From positions 214,932,103 through 214,996,102 of the forward strand of contig CM061063.1 in the NCBI GenBank assembly GCA_030762895.1: a stretch of 64,000 bases of DNA. The letters run 5' to 3'. The notes under the pieces were generated by a model. That model did no database searches. It worked only from the letters and a program-made list of their open reading frames with translations, and was not told the DNA's origin. This DNA is from Sophora flavescens (taxonomy: Eukaryota; Streptophyta; Magnoliopsida; Fabales; Fabaceae). Position 1 is the first letter of the stretch. Every line of letters starts with the position of its first letter. Both the position numbers and the translations under genes were made by a program. Below, piece by piece: positions 33,311-45,833 of the stretch.

Positions 33311-36297
33311 TCCTGGTACTTAGACAATGGATGCTCACGACACATGATAGGAGAAAGGTGTATGTTCCAAGACCTTAGGCCCAAAGATGGTGGCTGGGTC
33401 ACCTTTGGAGGAAACAAAAAAGGAAAGATCATTGGTATAGGTAAAATTGGTAAACATCATTTTCCCTCCATTGATAAAGTTCTGTTAGTAAATGGTCTTA
33501 AACACAATCTGCTTAGCATTAGTCAATTATGTGATAGTGGGTTTGTTGTTTTATTTAATAAGAATATGTGTTTTGTCAATAAAGCTAATGGATCACTCTT
33601 ATACACTGCCCAGAGGCAAAACAATCTGTATAAGATTGACTTAGAGGACCTCTCAAATCAAAGTGTGTCATGTCTAGTGTCCATCGAGAATGAACGATGG
33701 ATTTGGCACAAAAGGTTGGGTCATGCAAGTTTGAGATTAATCTCAAAACTGAAAAAGCATAACCTTGTAAGAGGACTACCAAACCTTAGTTTCAAATCTG
33801 ATGCTCTCTGTGATGCATGTCAGAAGGGAAAACAAGTCAAAGGTTCCTTTGAATCTAAGAATGTTGTTAGTACCAACAGGACTGCCTCTGTCAGTGGGAA
33901 GAAGTATGGTCTTGTCATAGTACACGACTACAATAGATGGACATGGGTTATGTTCCTTGCTCACAAGGATGAGTCATTCAAGGTCTTTTTTGTAATCTGC
34001 AAACGTGTACAGAATGAAAAAGGTATGTGTATAGCTTCAATTAGAAATGATCATGGGGGAGAATTTGTCAATGAGCTATTCCATGAGTTGTGTGAAGAAA
34101 GTGGTATTCAACACAACTTCTCAATACCAAGAACACCACAGCAAAATGGTGTGGTAGAGAGAAAGAACAGATCTCTTCAAGAGATGACTATGACTATGCT
34201 CAATGACAATTTTGTCCCTAAGCACTTCTGGGCTGAAGCTGTGAACACTGCCTGCTACATTCAGAACAGAATATACATTAGACCTATTCTGAATAAGACT
34301 CCTTATGAATTGTGGAAAGGTAAAAAACCCAATATTTCATACTTTCACCCTTTCAGATGTAAATGTTACATTTTGAATACCAAAGATCAACTTGGTAAAT
34401 TTGATGCTAAAGTAGATAATGGAATCTTTCTAGGATTTTCTGAAACTTCAAAAGGCTTTAGAGTTTATAATTCTAGAACTTTAGTTGTAGAAGAATGTAT
34501 TCATGTGAAATTTGATGACAAAAAGCCTGATAAGAGACTATAAGAGCTAGATGAAGCTTTTGCAGATCTTGATCTAAACATTTCAGGAGAGAAACCAGAA
34601 ATCAGGACTGATATCCAAGTAGACGACACTTCTCAACAACAACCTGAATCATCTACCTCCCAGCTGGAAAATGCTCAGAAATCTTGGTATTTCAGAAACT
34701 ACCATCCTCAAGATCAAATCATTGGTGACCTCAATGACAAGCTAAGAACTAGGTCAACCTTTAGAGAACAAAGTGATTCTGCTCTTGTCTCTGAATGTGA
34801 ACCGAAGACAGTGGACGAAGCTCTACTGGACGAAGGATGGATTTTTGCTATGCAAGAAGAGCTAAATCAGTTTGAGAGAAGTGAAGTCTGGACGCTTGTA
34901 CCCTTGCCTGAAGACAAGTCAGTCTTTGGAACAAAGTAGGTCTACAGAAACAAGCTTGATGAAAATGGTAAGGTTGTGAGAAACAATGCAAGACTTGTTG
35001 TTCAAGGCTACTCTCAAGAAGAAGGTATAGACTACACCGAAACCTTTGTACCAGTTGCTAGACTAGAAGCTATAAGAATCTTAATATCGTTTGTTGCACA
35101 TCATAGCTTTATGCTTTTTCAATTGGATGTTAAAAATACCTTCTTAAATGGATTTATTAATGAAGAAGTAAATGTCATGCAACCTCCTGGCTTTGAAAAT
35201 AAAAATCACCCTGAACATGTTTATAAACTTAAGAAAGCATTGTATGGACTTAAGCAAGATCCTAGAGCTTGGTATGATATGTTAAGTTCATTTCTAATGG
35301 AAAATGGTTTTAACAGAGGAAAAGTACACACAACTCTATTTAGAAAATCTATTAAGTCAGATTTCATTATAGTACAGATTTATGTTGATGTTATCATTTT
35401 CGGTGCTACTAATGAATCTCTGTGCAAGGAATTCTCTAAGTTAATGCAAAAAGAATTTGAAATAAGCATGATGGGAGAACTCAAATTCTTCCTTGGACTT
35501 CAAGTTAAACAGTCTATGGACGAGGTGTACATCCATCAGACTAAGTATACAAAGGAACTTCTAAAGAGGTTTAAGATGGATGATTGCAAACCAATGAATA
35601 CCCCTATGCATCCGACTTCAATACGGAACAAAAATTATAAAGAGAAAATGGTAGACCAAAAGGTATATAGAAGTATGATAGGATCTCTGTATATCTGACT
35701 GTGTCTAGACCTGATATAATGTTCAGTGTTTGCTTATGTGCTCGTTATCAATCTGATCCTAGAGAGCCTCATCTCTCAGCAGTTAAAAGAACATTTAGAT
35801 ATTTAAAAGGTACTACTAATTTGGGTTTGTGCTTTAAGAAAAATGATGATTACAGATTAGTTGGTTTTTGTGATGCTGACTATGCTGGAGATAGAATTGA
35901 AAGAAAAAGAACCAGTGGAGGATGCCACTTAATTGGAGCTAACCTAGTATCATGGTCAAGCAAAAGGCAAAGTACCATTGCTCTATCAACTGCTGAAGCA
36001 GAATACATATCAGCTGCAAGCTGCTACTCACAACTTCTATGGATCAAACACCAATTGGAGGACAACAGTGTATTTGTAAGTAGTATTCCACTTATGTGTG
36101 ATAATACTGCTGCAATCAATTTATCTAAGAATCCAATACTTCATTCTGGAGCTAAGCACGTAGAGATTAAACATCATTTTATTAGAGATTATATGCAAAA
36201 AGGTGTGTTTGATGTTCAATTTATAGATACTGACCACCAATGGGAAGATATCTTCACTAAACCTCTTGCTGAGGACAAATTTATCTTTATAAGGAAG
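33311..36297 (+). pseudogene. SIRE-like pol: protease, integrase, RT, RNase H (broken)
   Basis: The protease motif at 33320-33331 reads LDNG where DSG is expected. Integrase follows, with a GAG-pre-integrase zinc region (HKRLGHASLRL, CDACQKGK) and a core with IRNDHGGEF and TPQQNGVVERKNRS. The segment that should carry the first catalytic Asp of the DDE triad is missing at about 33880, in frame. The frame stops at 34543. RT begins near 34940 after a TAG at 34937-34939, with VVQGYSQEEGIDYTETF and QLDVKNTFLNG. The catalytic YVDD reads YVDV (35381-35392). A frameshift at 35696 leads into RNase H (DADYAGDR, STAEAEYIS). Element C cuts the RNase H end at 36297; the short remainder is at 45834 onward. 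Confidence 0.92.
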
Positions 36298-37581
36298 TGA
36301 TAAGCCTCTGGTTATCTAGTTTTATAACTAGTAAGACCATGGCTTTTGTGCCAATTATTCGAGTTCGATCTCGTTTTTCACCCAAATTTGGATTTAGTTG
36401 TCCTCAAGCAACATTTTGAGTTTCTTAAGTAGTTTAGGACATTTTAGTTAGTTTTTGAGTCAAATAAAGCATTCACTGCTATTTCATGTTTTTCAGGTTA
36501 AAGGTGAGGCACTTAGAGCCAAGGGAATAAAGAAACGGTGGAGAATGCAATTCTGGAGATGTTCGCCCCGCGAGACTGAAGACCAGCCTGAACAGCAGAA
36601 TGTCATCCTTTGTCTCACCTAGCGAATCACTACGTCGCCCCGCGAGCCTGAAGGCTGACTGTGCCAGAGGAAGAAACCCTTTCTGTCTCGCCTCGCGAAC
36701 CATGTCTCGCCCCGTGAGACTGAAGACCAGAAGCTATCACGCCCAGACCGTGATACTCATCACAGGCATAATGAGAAGACCCCTTTTCTGTCTCGCCTCG
36801 CGAATCACTATTCGCCTCGCGAGAATCCAATTTTGAACTGGCGCCATTTTTAATATTCGCCTCGCGAGCGGGCGTAGATTCTGAAGTTATAAGTTACTGT
36901 TTAGGGCAGATTAGGGGGACCTTTGGCTAATCTCTGTTTTGCGAATTTTCTGAAGTTGTGTTGCATTTTCCATGGAGAACTAATTCCATTGATTGATCTG
37001 CTATGATTGGTTTCCGTTGCACTTGAGGTTCTATTAATTCCCAATTTAATTTGCTTTTCCCTTTCAATATTTTTCCTATATGTCTTGTTTGCTTAATTCA
37101 AGTTATATAGGATGAATCTTGATTTATTTCGATGATCATATGTTCCTTACTTTAATCGCGTTTGCTTAATTCGCGTATGTTCAATCGTGTTTGCTTAATT
37201 CACGAAGGGCTTAATCCGTTTGCTTAATTCAGAATAGGAACATATATCTCGTAGGGTCAATTGCGCTTGTCTAATTGTCACTACAATCGAAAAGGGATTA
37301 GAATCCGCTTAGGGCATGGAATTTATATGAATCAATGATAGTGGGAAACCGAGAACAGTAGATTAATCGCTTTTAGCTTATTCGATAATCACTTTTCTAC
37401 TCCGTTTTCTAAATTGAATTTCAAACCTTCAAAATCCCCCCCCCCCCCCCCAAAAAAAAAAAAACTGATTTTCATATTAATAACAACCCAAGAGTCCTTG
37501 AGAGACGATACTCGAGTTGTCGCGCCCTAACTGCACTTTTTCAAATCACTCGCTTTTTGACGCATGCGCGACAGCGTGTCA
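36298..37581 (+). repeat. 5' LTR of element C
   Basis: It contains a CpG-rich array of CGCCCCGCGAG and CTCGCCTCGCGA palindromes at 36561-36870, with a TCACG-CCGTGA unit embedded near 36736. A TATAAG box follows at 36888-36893, about 20 bp after the array. Later it has repeated TTTGCTTAATTC(G/A) motifs (37090-37230) and a C16-A13 tract (37436-37464). Frames such as 36600-36836 are array translations. Confidence 0.9.
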
Positions 37582-37584
37582 AAA

Positions 37585-37596
37585 TTGGCGCCGTTG
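37585..37596 (+). other. Element C primer-binding site (tRNA-Asp type)
   Basis: TGGCGCCGTTGC begins three bases after the LTR end. The match to the tRNA-Asp complement covers only about 12 bases before it diverges, shorter than in NA1 and NA2. Confidence 0.75.
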
Positions 37597-37647
37597 CTGA
37601 GGACTCTTGTTGTTATTTTCGCATTTTTCGTTTTGTTTTTCTTCTGA

Positions 37648-40600
37648 ATTAGTCTGGCTACTAGGTCTACTTGTTCTGACTTGTGTGATTTTGATCCTGA
37701 AATTGAAAGAACTTTGCACACACGTCGTAGAGCAACTCGGGCTAGTACTAGTGGTAATTCTGATTCTGAACCTGTTTTTGATAACATGGTTGACCAAAGA
37801 ACATTAAGGCAGCTTACTGCCCCTGATGTTAATTATAATGGGTTATGTATTGAATATACTGATGTTGTTGCTCCCTTTAAATTAAAATCTGGTTTGATAC
37901 ACTTGTTGCCAAGGTTTAGTGGTCTTGCAGGTGAGGATCCACATAAACATCTGAAGGAATTCCAGGTTGTTTGCTCTACACCCTTGAGACCGGAAGGAAT
38001 AACAGAAGATCATATCAAGCTGAGAGCCTTCCCATTCTCACTTCAAGGTGCTGCGAAGGATTGGTTGTATTACCTTGAACCGAATTCTGTTACAACCTGG
38101 AATGATCTGAAGAAAGTCTTCCTAGAGAGGTACTTCCCTGCCTCCAGAGCTGCATCAATCAGGAAGGAAATATGTGGCATCAGACAAGGCAATGAATCAT
38201 TGGCCGAGTACTGGGAGAGATTCAAGAAGTTGGTGTCCAGTTGTCCTCAGCATCAGATTTCCGAGCAGCTGCTGATTCAGTACTTTTATGAGGGATTGCT
38301 GCCGATGGATAGAAACATTTTGGATGTTGCTAGTGGGGGAGCACTTGTTAATAAGACTCCAGCTGCTGCCAGGCAATTGATTGAGAACATGTCACTCAAC
38401 TCCCAGCAGTTCACAACCAGGAGCAATTCTGTTGAGACAAGGAGTGTGAATGAGGTCCATGGTTCTTCTTCCAACAAAACCCTTGAAACCATACTTGATG
38501 AGCTCACTTCTTTGGTGAAACAATTGGCAGTGGATAAAGTTCAACCAGTAAGGTTGTGTGGCATATGCACCTCTCCTGAGCACCTGACCGATGCATGCCC
38601 CATTCTGAAGGATGAGTCAGTAGCTGATTTGCCTCAAGCTTATGCAGCCAATCTTTATAATGAAGGCAACAATCAGAACCGGTACAACATTCCTGACCTT
38701 TCCACAAATAAGTACCATCCCAACTGGAGGAATCATCCAAACCTTCGGTATGGGAACTCATCCACACAACAGCAGCTGATAGCACCCCCACAGAATTCTC
38801 CCCAAGTGACCACCTCTTCACCTTCTGGACCTTCACTAGAGGACCTGATCAAGCAAATGGTTGACGACAATCGCCAGTTTCAGCAGCAAGCAAATGCTAT
38901 TATTCATACTTTGCAGACACAGTTTGTACAATTTCAGCAGCGAACGGATGCTAGTATTCATACTTTGCAAACACAGATTGGACAGCTTGCCACTTCGATG
39001 AATGCCATGCAGCAAGATCAAGGATCAAACCAACTACCTGCACAAATAGTGGTGAATCCTAATGCTCCAAATCCTAATGTGAGTGCGATTTCTTTGAGAT
39101 CCGGGAAAGTTGTAGAGGCAGCCCCTGAAAAGGATAAAGAAACTGTTAAGGTAGCTCCTGAACATTCTGTTGTTGTTGAAGCTGGGAAAGAGTATGTGCC
39201 ACCGATCCCCTTCCCTCAAAGAGTGCCGAAAAATAAGAAGATTGATGGGGAATACAAGGAGAGGGAGATTCTAGATGTGTTCAGAAAAGTGGCAGTAAAC
39301 ATTCCGCTCCTTGATGTGATTAAGCAGGTTCCAAAATATGCAAAGTTTCTGAAGGATTTGTGCACACACAAGAGGAGTTTGAAGGGTAATGAGATAGTCA
39401 ATTTGGGGCGAAATGTTGCAGCCCTCATTCAACCTAAGCCTGCATCTGAAAAGGTTACTGTTTCGGCCCTCACTCACGCAATGCCACAGAAATGCAAGGA
39501 TCCGGGAACTTTTGCTATTCCATGCACCATTGGGGACAGTAAATTCGACAATTGCATGTTGGATTTAGGAGCTTCTATTAATGTCATGCCTACTTCTGTC
39601 TTCAACAATATCGATCTTGGTCCTTTGCAACATACAGGTCTCACTATCCAGTTGGCAAACAGGACCAATGCTCACCCCATTGGAGTGGTAGAAGATGTGC
39701 TGGTGCAAGTAGATGACTTGATTTTCCCTGCTGATTTTTACATTCTGGACATGGCAGGGGAAACAGATTCTAGCAGATCACCAATCATTCTGGGCAGGCC
39801 GTTTATGAAAACGGCGAAGACAAAGATTGATGTTCACGATGGAACCATGTCCATGGAGTTCGGTGACATTGTGGCAAAATTCAACATTTTCGATGCTATG
39901 AAGCATCCCTTGGAAGAGCACTCTGTTTTTCAAATAGAGTTGCTCTCTGAAATTGTTGATGAAACTTATGATGACTTGGTTGCAGCTGATGATTTCCCAT
40001 CCATTTCTGGTTTTGATGATGTCTACTCATGTGCTGATTGCACTCACACTGACCCTTGTGCTGTTTGTTCTGGGATTGATGCTGCTTTGGAGGGTGACAA
40101 TGTAAGTGAAGCTGCTTATTCATCTGAAGTTCTTGACAGTACGGCTGCCCCAAACATACCATCCATAGAGCAGCTGCCCTCCCTAGAGCTTAAGCCACTT
40201 CCTGGAAATCTGAAGTATTCTTATTTGGAGAGGAATGAAAAACTTCAGGTTATAATTTCCTCAAACCTTGATGTTGACCAGGAAGCTAAGCTCTTGGAGG
40301 TTTTGAAGAAGCATAAGAAGGTGATTGGGTGGACCTTGGCTGACATACCAAGCATTAGCCCCTCCAGGTGTATGCATAGTATTCTGTTGGAGGATGGGGC
40401 TAAAACAGTTAGGCAGCCCCAAAGGCGGCTCAATCCCTTGATTCTTAATGTTGTGAAGAAGGAGGTGACAAAACTCTTGCATGCGGGTATCATATACCCT
40501 ATCTATGACAGTAATTGGGTGAGCCCAGTGCAAGTTGTGCCTAAGAAGTCTGGACTCACAGTGGTGAAAATTGAAAATGATGAACTTGTTCCCACTAGAG

Positions 40601-43096
40601 TCCAGAATAGTTGGAGAGTCTGCATTGACTACAGGAGATTGAAACAGGCTACCAGAAAGGATCACTTTCCTTTGCCGCTCATTGATCAGATGCTTGAACG
40701 GCTAGCAGGTAAATCACATTACCGTTTTCTTGATGGTTTTTCAGGTTACTTCCAGATCCACATTGCACCAGAGGATCAGGAAAAGACTAATTTCACGTGC
40801 CCCTTCGGCACATTTGCTTACAGGAGGATGCCATTTGGTCTTCGCAATGCTCCTGGCACATTCCAGAGATGCATTATTAGCATTTTTACTGAATATATTG
40901 AAAATTGCATGGAAGTGTTCATGGATGATTTTACTGTTTATGGTTCCTCATTTGATGCATGCTTGCATAGCCTGGACTTGGTTTTGGAAAGATGCATTGA
41001 AACTGACCTTGTTTTGAACTATGAGAAATGCCATTTTATGGTTGAACAGGGGATTGTTTTGGGGCATATTATTTCTAAAAGGGGTATCTCAGTAGATCCT
41101 TCTAACATTGATGTGATTTCTACACTGCCTTACCCATCTTGTGTTCGCGAGATTCGTTCTTTTCTTGGTCATGCAGGTTTCTACAGGCGCTTCATAAAGG
41201 ATTTCAGCAAGATAGCCCTTCCTCTGTCCAACCTGCTGAAGAATGATGCCACTTTCAACTTTGATGACAACTGCAAGAAGGCATTTGACTTCTTCAAGAA
41301 GGCATTGACCTCCACTCCCATCATCCAGCCTCCTGACTGGACCCTCCCTTTTGAGCTTATGTGTGATGCTTCTAACTATGCTTTGGGGGCGGTCCTTGCA
41401 CAAAGGGTGGGCAAGGTTGCCCATGTGATTTACTATGCTTCTAGGACTTTAGATGCTGCACAGGCTAATTACACCAGTACTGAAAAGGAACTTCTAGCCA
41501 TTGTTTTCGCTCTTGATAAATTTAGATCATATTTGCTAGGTTCCAAGATTGTAGTTTTCACTGACCATGCAGCTCTAAAGTACTTGCTGAAGAAACCAGA
41601 GGCAAAACCGAGATTGATTCGGTGGATGTTGTTGCTCCAAGAGTTTGATGTGGAGATTAAGGACAAGAGTGGAGATGAGAATTTAGTGGCTAATCACCTG
41701 AGCAGAATCGAGAGGGATGAAAATCCTTCTCCCATCCAGGATGACTTTCCTGATGAGCAGCTTTTACAGTTGCATGGGGTAACTCCTTGGTTTGCTGATA
41801 TTGTTAACTATCTTGTTGCTGGTGTTTTTCCAACAGGTGCAACTAGGGCGCAAATTCATAAACTCAGGAGTGATGCCAAGTACTATGTTTGGGACGATCC
41901 ATATCTTTGGAAGTTTGGCAGTGATCAGGTAATTAGGAGATGTGTCCCCGACTATGAGATTGAGTTTATCTTGCACTTTTCTCATGCCTCTCAAGTAGGG
42001 GGACACTTTGGGCCACAAAGGACTGCAAGGAAAGTCCTAGACTCAGGTTTTTATTGGCCCACCATTTTTAGAGATGCTTATGAGGTTTACCGGACTTGTA
42101 AGGAGTGTCAGACAGCAGGTACAACCATCACTCGTAAGAGTGAAATGCCTCAGCAGCCTATGCTTTTCTGTGAGGTGTTTGATGTGTGGGGAATTGACTT
42201 TATGGGTCCTTTCCCTGCATCTTTTGGTTTTCTCTATATTTTACTGGCTGTTGACTATGTTTCAAAATGGGTGGAATCTATCCCCACTAGGACTAATGAT
42301 TCTAAAGTTGTTGCAAATTTTGTCAGGTCTAATATTTTTTTGCAGGTTCGGCATACCTCGTGCTATCATAAGTGACCAAGGCACTCATTTCTGCAACCGC
42401 ACCATGGAAGCTTTACTCCGGAAGTATGGAGTTGTGCACAGGGTCTCCACTGCATACCATCCCCAAACTAATGGGCAGGCTGAGATCTCAAACAGGGAGA
42501 TCAAACAGATCTTAGAGAAAGTGGTGCAGCCAAGTAGGAGGGACTGGAGCCGCCGTCTAGAAGACGCACTTTGGGCTCAAAGAACAGCTTTTAAGACACC
42601 AATAGGGATGTCCCCCTATAGACTTGTATTCGGTAAGGCGTGTCATCTGCCTGTGGAAGTTGAGCACCGTGCTTATTGGGCGGTCAAGAGCTGTAACTTG
42701 GAAATGCAAAGAGCAGGCATTGAAAGGAAACTCCAATTACAGCATCTTGAAGAGCTTAGGTTGGAAGCCTATGAAAGCTCTCGGATTTATAAAGATAAAA
42801 CTAAGCACTTCCAGGACAAGATGATCTCTAGGAAGGAATTCTTTGTGGGCCAACAGGTTTTATTGTTTAACTCCCGCCTAAAAGTGATGGCTGGGAAACT
42901 TCGATCCAAGTGGGTTGGCCCATTTGTTGTCACTAATGTTTTCCCTCATGGTGCAGTTGAAATAAAAAGTGCAGGTAGCAACAAGGTTTTCAAGGTTAAC
43001 GGGCAGCGCTTAAAACTATTCCATGAGAGCTCGGTGCCTGAAGATGTTACTGTTGAGGAGCTCTCCTTGGGAGAGCCCACCTACACTACAACTTGA
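37648..43096 (+). pseudogene. Athila-type Gag-Pol polyprotein of element C (one frameshift)
   Basis: One frame runs to 42375 and a second from about 42340 to 43096. The capsid domain spans about 37890-38300 (FPFSLQGAAKDWLYYL, WNDLKKVFLERYFPASR). The CCHC knuckle CGICTSPEHLTDAC is at 38557-38598. Retropepsin has DLGAS at about 39562. RT has WRVCIDYRRLKQATRKDHFP and a catalytic FMDDF near 40918. RNase H has FELMCDASNYALGAVLAQR. Integrase has HFSHASQVGGHF, CKEC and GIDFMG, then after the shift IISDQGTHF and GQAEISNREIKQ, so D, D and E are all present. A seven-T run at 42335-42341 holds one extra base that breaks the core. The expected start codon near 37654 is CTG in a MATRS-like context; the first in-frame ATG is 37786. 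Confidence 0.92.
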
Positions 43097-44554
43097 TCAG
43101 GGAGCACCTTCTCCTTTCCCCTCACTCTGATTTTATATTTATGTTCTTTCATTGAGGACAATGTATGTTTTAAGCGTGGGGGAGGGAACCAATTGTTTTG
43201 TGTTGTTTTTCTTGTTTGTGTCGTATGTGTGTTGAGTCTTGTGCCAGCAAGCTTGATTGGGTTTTGTTGAATTTGCATAGATAGATTGCATGATATATGT
43301 TGATTTTTGATGATTTCCCCCCTAGGTTTTGAGAATTGAAAATTGACCCCCATGTGAAAAATTGAAAATTGAACTTTGAGATATTCTATTGTGATTGCAT
43401 GATTTATGATAAGTTTGGGGTGAAAGGGTGCACACACTAGGGATTGTATCTCGGTCAAACAATTTGCAAAATTGTTCGGGTGAGGATTTGAGCCTCCAAC
43501 ATGTTTTTAACTGTGTGAATCACTTTTGAGCTGCACTTTCCCGAATTTGCTTGAATCTCTTCATTGTTTGCATGTCTATGTGTTTGCATCAAATGATTTA
43601 GGCAATTTTATTTGAATTAACTACTTGGCCTAAAAGAACCATCCCTAATGCATGTTCCCTAGTTAGCCACATTGAGCCTAATTAGCCTATTGCTTCTTGA
43701 TGACCCTATGTTACAAGCCAAAAATCTGGAAAAACCATGTAAATCGATCTTAGGATTAGGAGAGCATGGATGCTTAGCAAAACAAGGTTTGCAAGAAGCT
43801 AAGTTTGGGGTGGCTACAAGGAAATGATGTATTGTTTGGGATTGAGAAAAAGAAAAAGAAATAAAGGTTGGAGCCAAAGGCAAAAAGAAAAAAAAAAGGA
43901 AAAAAAAAAGAGAGAGAGAAAAGTGCAAAAATGTCAAAAAGGGTATTAGAAGAAAAAGGTTGTAGTCACCCAAAGCAAAAAGAAAAATGGAAAAAGGAAT
44001 TCGAGTGGAAGTTCGACGTGTCAAATTGTTCATGCTCTCTTAGTTCCTAGGGACTTAAGCCTAGTACCTTCGAATATCCTACCCTTAGCCAGGCCTCGTT
44101 ACAACCTTTAAAAGACCTTTTGATGTTGCATGCATGTTTTCGTGGGAACTTTGTTTGAGATGAAGATCAAATTCATGGGAAGTGCTCTTAAAAGTGAAAC
44201 TGAGTGAAATGTCGATAGCCTATACAAATTGAGCGAATGAGTGAAACACTAAATGCCCTTGTGAGGTAGGCGATTGTTTGAATTTGGTGATGTCCCTTTT
44301 GTGTGTAACTTGGATCCCTTGCTTAGATTACTGATTGCATGAATGATGGAATTCTCAATTGTTTAAAGTAAATGAATGTGGGGATTGCATTGTTGAAGGG
44401 GGGGGGGGGGGGGGGGGACATTGAAGAAGAATTTTTTTTTTGAAATTGCATGAAATTTGTGCGGAATTGATTGAATCCCTTAAGCTTGCCAAGTTTGAGT
44501 CTTTTTGAGTTTTAGTTTGCTTGGAGACAAGCAAAGTTTAAGTTTGGGGTATTT
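43097..44554 (+). other. Element C 3' non-coding interior
   Basis: No env-like frame was recognised. A block at 43153-43187 (GAGGACAATGTA then AAGCGTGGGGGAGGG) matches the third polypurine-like block of NA1/NA2. AAGTTTGGGGTG copies occur at about 43413 and 43802, and the functional tract next to the LTR is at about 44538-44554. A purine-rich stretch is at 43845-43920, and a 21-base G tract is at 44398-44418. Confidence 0.65.
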
Positions 44555-45833
44555 TGATAAGCCTCTGGTTATCTAGTTTTATAACTAGTAAGGCCATGGC
44601 TTTTGTGCCAATTATTCGAGTTCGATCTCGTTTTTCACCCAAATTTGGATTTAGTTGTCCTCAAGCAACATTTTGAGTTTCTTAAGTAGTTTAGGACATT
44701 TTAGTTAGTTTTTGAGTCAAATAAAGCATTCACTGCTATTTCATGTTTTTCAGGTTAAAGGTGAGGCACTTAGAGCCAAGGGAATGAAGAAACAGTGGAG
44801 AATGCAATTCTGGAGATGTTCGCCCCGTGAGACTGAAGACCAGCCTGAACAGCAGAAAGTCATCCTTTCTGTCTCGCCTCGCGAATCACCACGTCGCCCC
44901 GCGAGCCTGAAGGCTGACTGTGCCAGAGGAAGCAACCCTTTCTGTCTCGCCTCGCGAACCATGTCTCGCCCCACGAGACTGAAGACCAGAAGCTATCACG
45001 CCCAGACCGTGATACTTATCACAGGCATAATGAGAAGACCCCTTTTCTGTCTCGCCTCGCGAATCACTATTCACCTCGCGAGAATCCAATTTTGAACTGG
45101 CGCCATTTTTAATAATCACCTCGTGGGCGGGTGCAGATTCTGAAGTTATAAGTTGTTGTTTAGGGCAGATTAGGGGGACCTTTGGATAATCTCTGTTTTG
45201 CGAATTTTCTGAAGTTGTGTTGCATTTTCCATGGAGAACTAATTCCATTGATTGATCTGCTGTGATTGGTTTCCGTTGCACTTGAGGTTCTATTAATTCC
45301 CAATTTAATTTGCTTTTCCCTTTCAATATTTTTCCTTTATGTCTTGTTTGCTTAATTCAAGTTATATAGGATGAATCTTGATTTATTTCGATGATCATAT
45401 GTTCCTTACTTTAATTGCGTTTGCTTAATTCGCGTATGTTCAATCGTGTTTGCTTAATTCACGAAGGGCTTAATCCGTTTGCTTAATTCGGAATAGGAAC
45501 ATATATCTCGTAGGGTCAATTGCGCTTGTCTAATTGTCGCTACAATCGAAAAGGGATTAGAATCCGCTTAGGGCTTGGAATTTATATGAATCAATGATAG
45601 TGGGAAACCGAGAACAGTAGATTAATCGTTTTTAGCTTATTCGATAATCACTTTTCTGCTCTGTTTTCTAAATTGAATTTCAAACCTTCAAAATCCCACC
45701 CCCCCAAAAAAAAAAACTGATTTTCGTGTTAATAACAACCCAAGAGTCCTTGAGAGACGATACTCGAGTTGTCGCGCCCTAACTGCACTTTTTCAAATCA
45801 CTCGCTTTTTGACACGTGCGCGACAGTGTGTCA
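44555..45833 (+). repeat. 3' LTR of element C
   Basis: It is 1279 bp and matches 36298-37581. It has the CTCGCG array at 44818-45130 and a TATAAG box at 45147-45152. The C/A tract is shorter than in the 5' copy. It is followed by target duplication GGAAG, after which the SIRE RNase H frame resumes. Confidence 0.9.

Larger units (their letters stand above)
36298..45833 (+). mobile_element. Athila-like LTR retrotransposon C, nearly intact
   Basis: LTRs 36298-37581 and 44555-45833 start TGATAAGCC and end GTGTCA. The target duplication GGAAG is exact (36293-36297 and 45834-45838). A tRNA-Asp-type primer site follows the 5' LTR, and a TTAAGTTTGGGGT tract precedes the 3' LTR. One long gag-pol frame shows all enzymatic domains. 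By eye the LTRs differ at roughly 35 sites in 1.28 kb (about 97% identity), many being C/T or G/A changes in CpG-rich parts. It is probably among the younger insertions and is a plausible enzyme source for NA1/NA2-type elements (inference). Confidence 0.92.

Noticed and set aside
36479..36836. Frames with Arg/Ser-rich peptides in the element C LTR (also 44712-45326)
   Set aside because: They are array translations inside LTRs, open in several frames, with no start context or domain.
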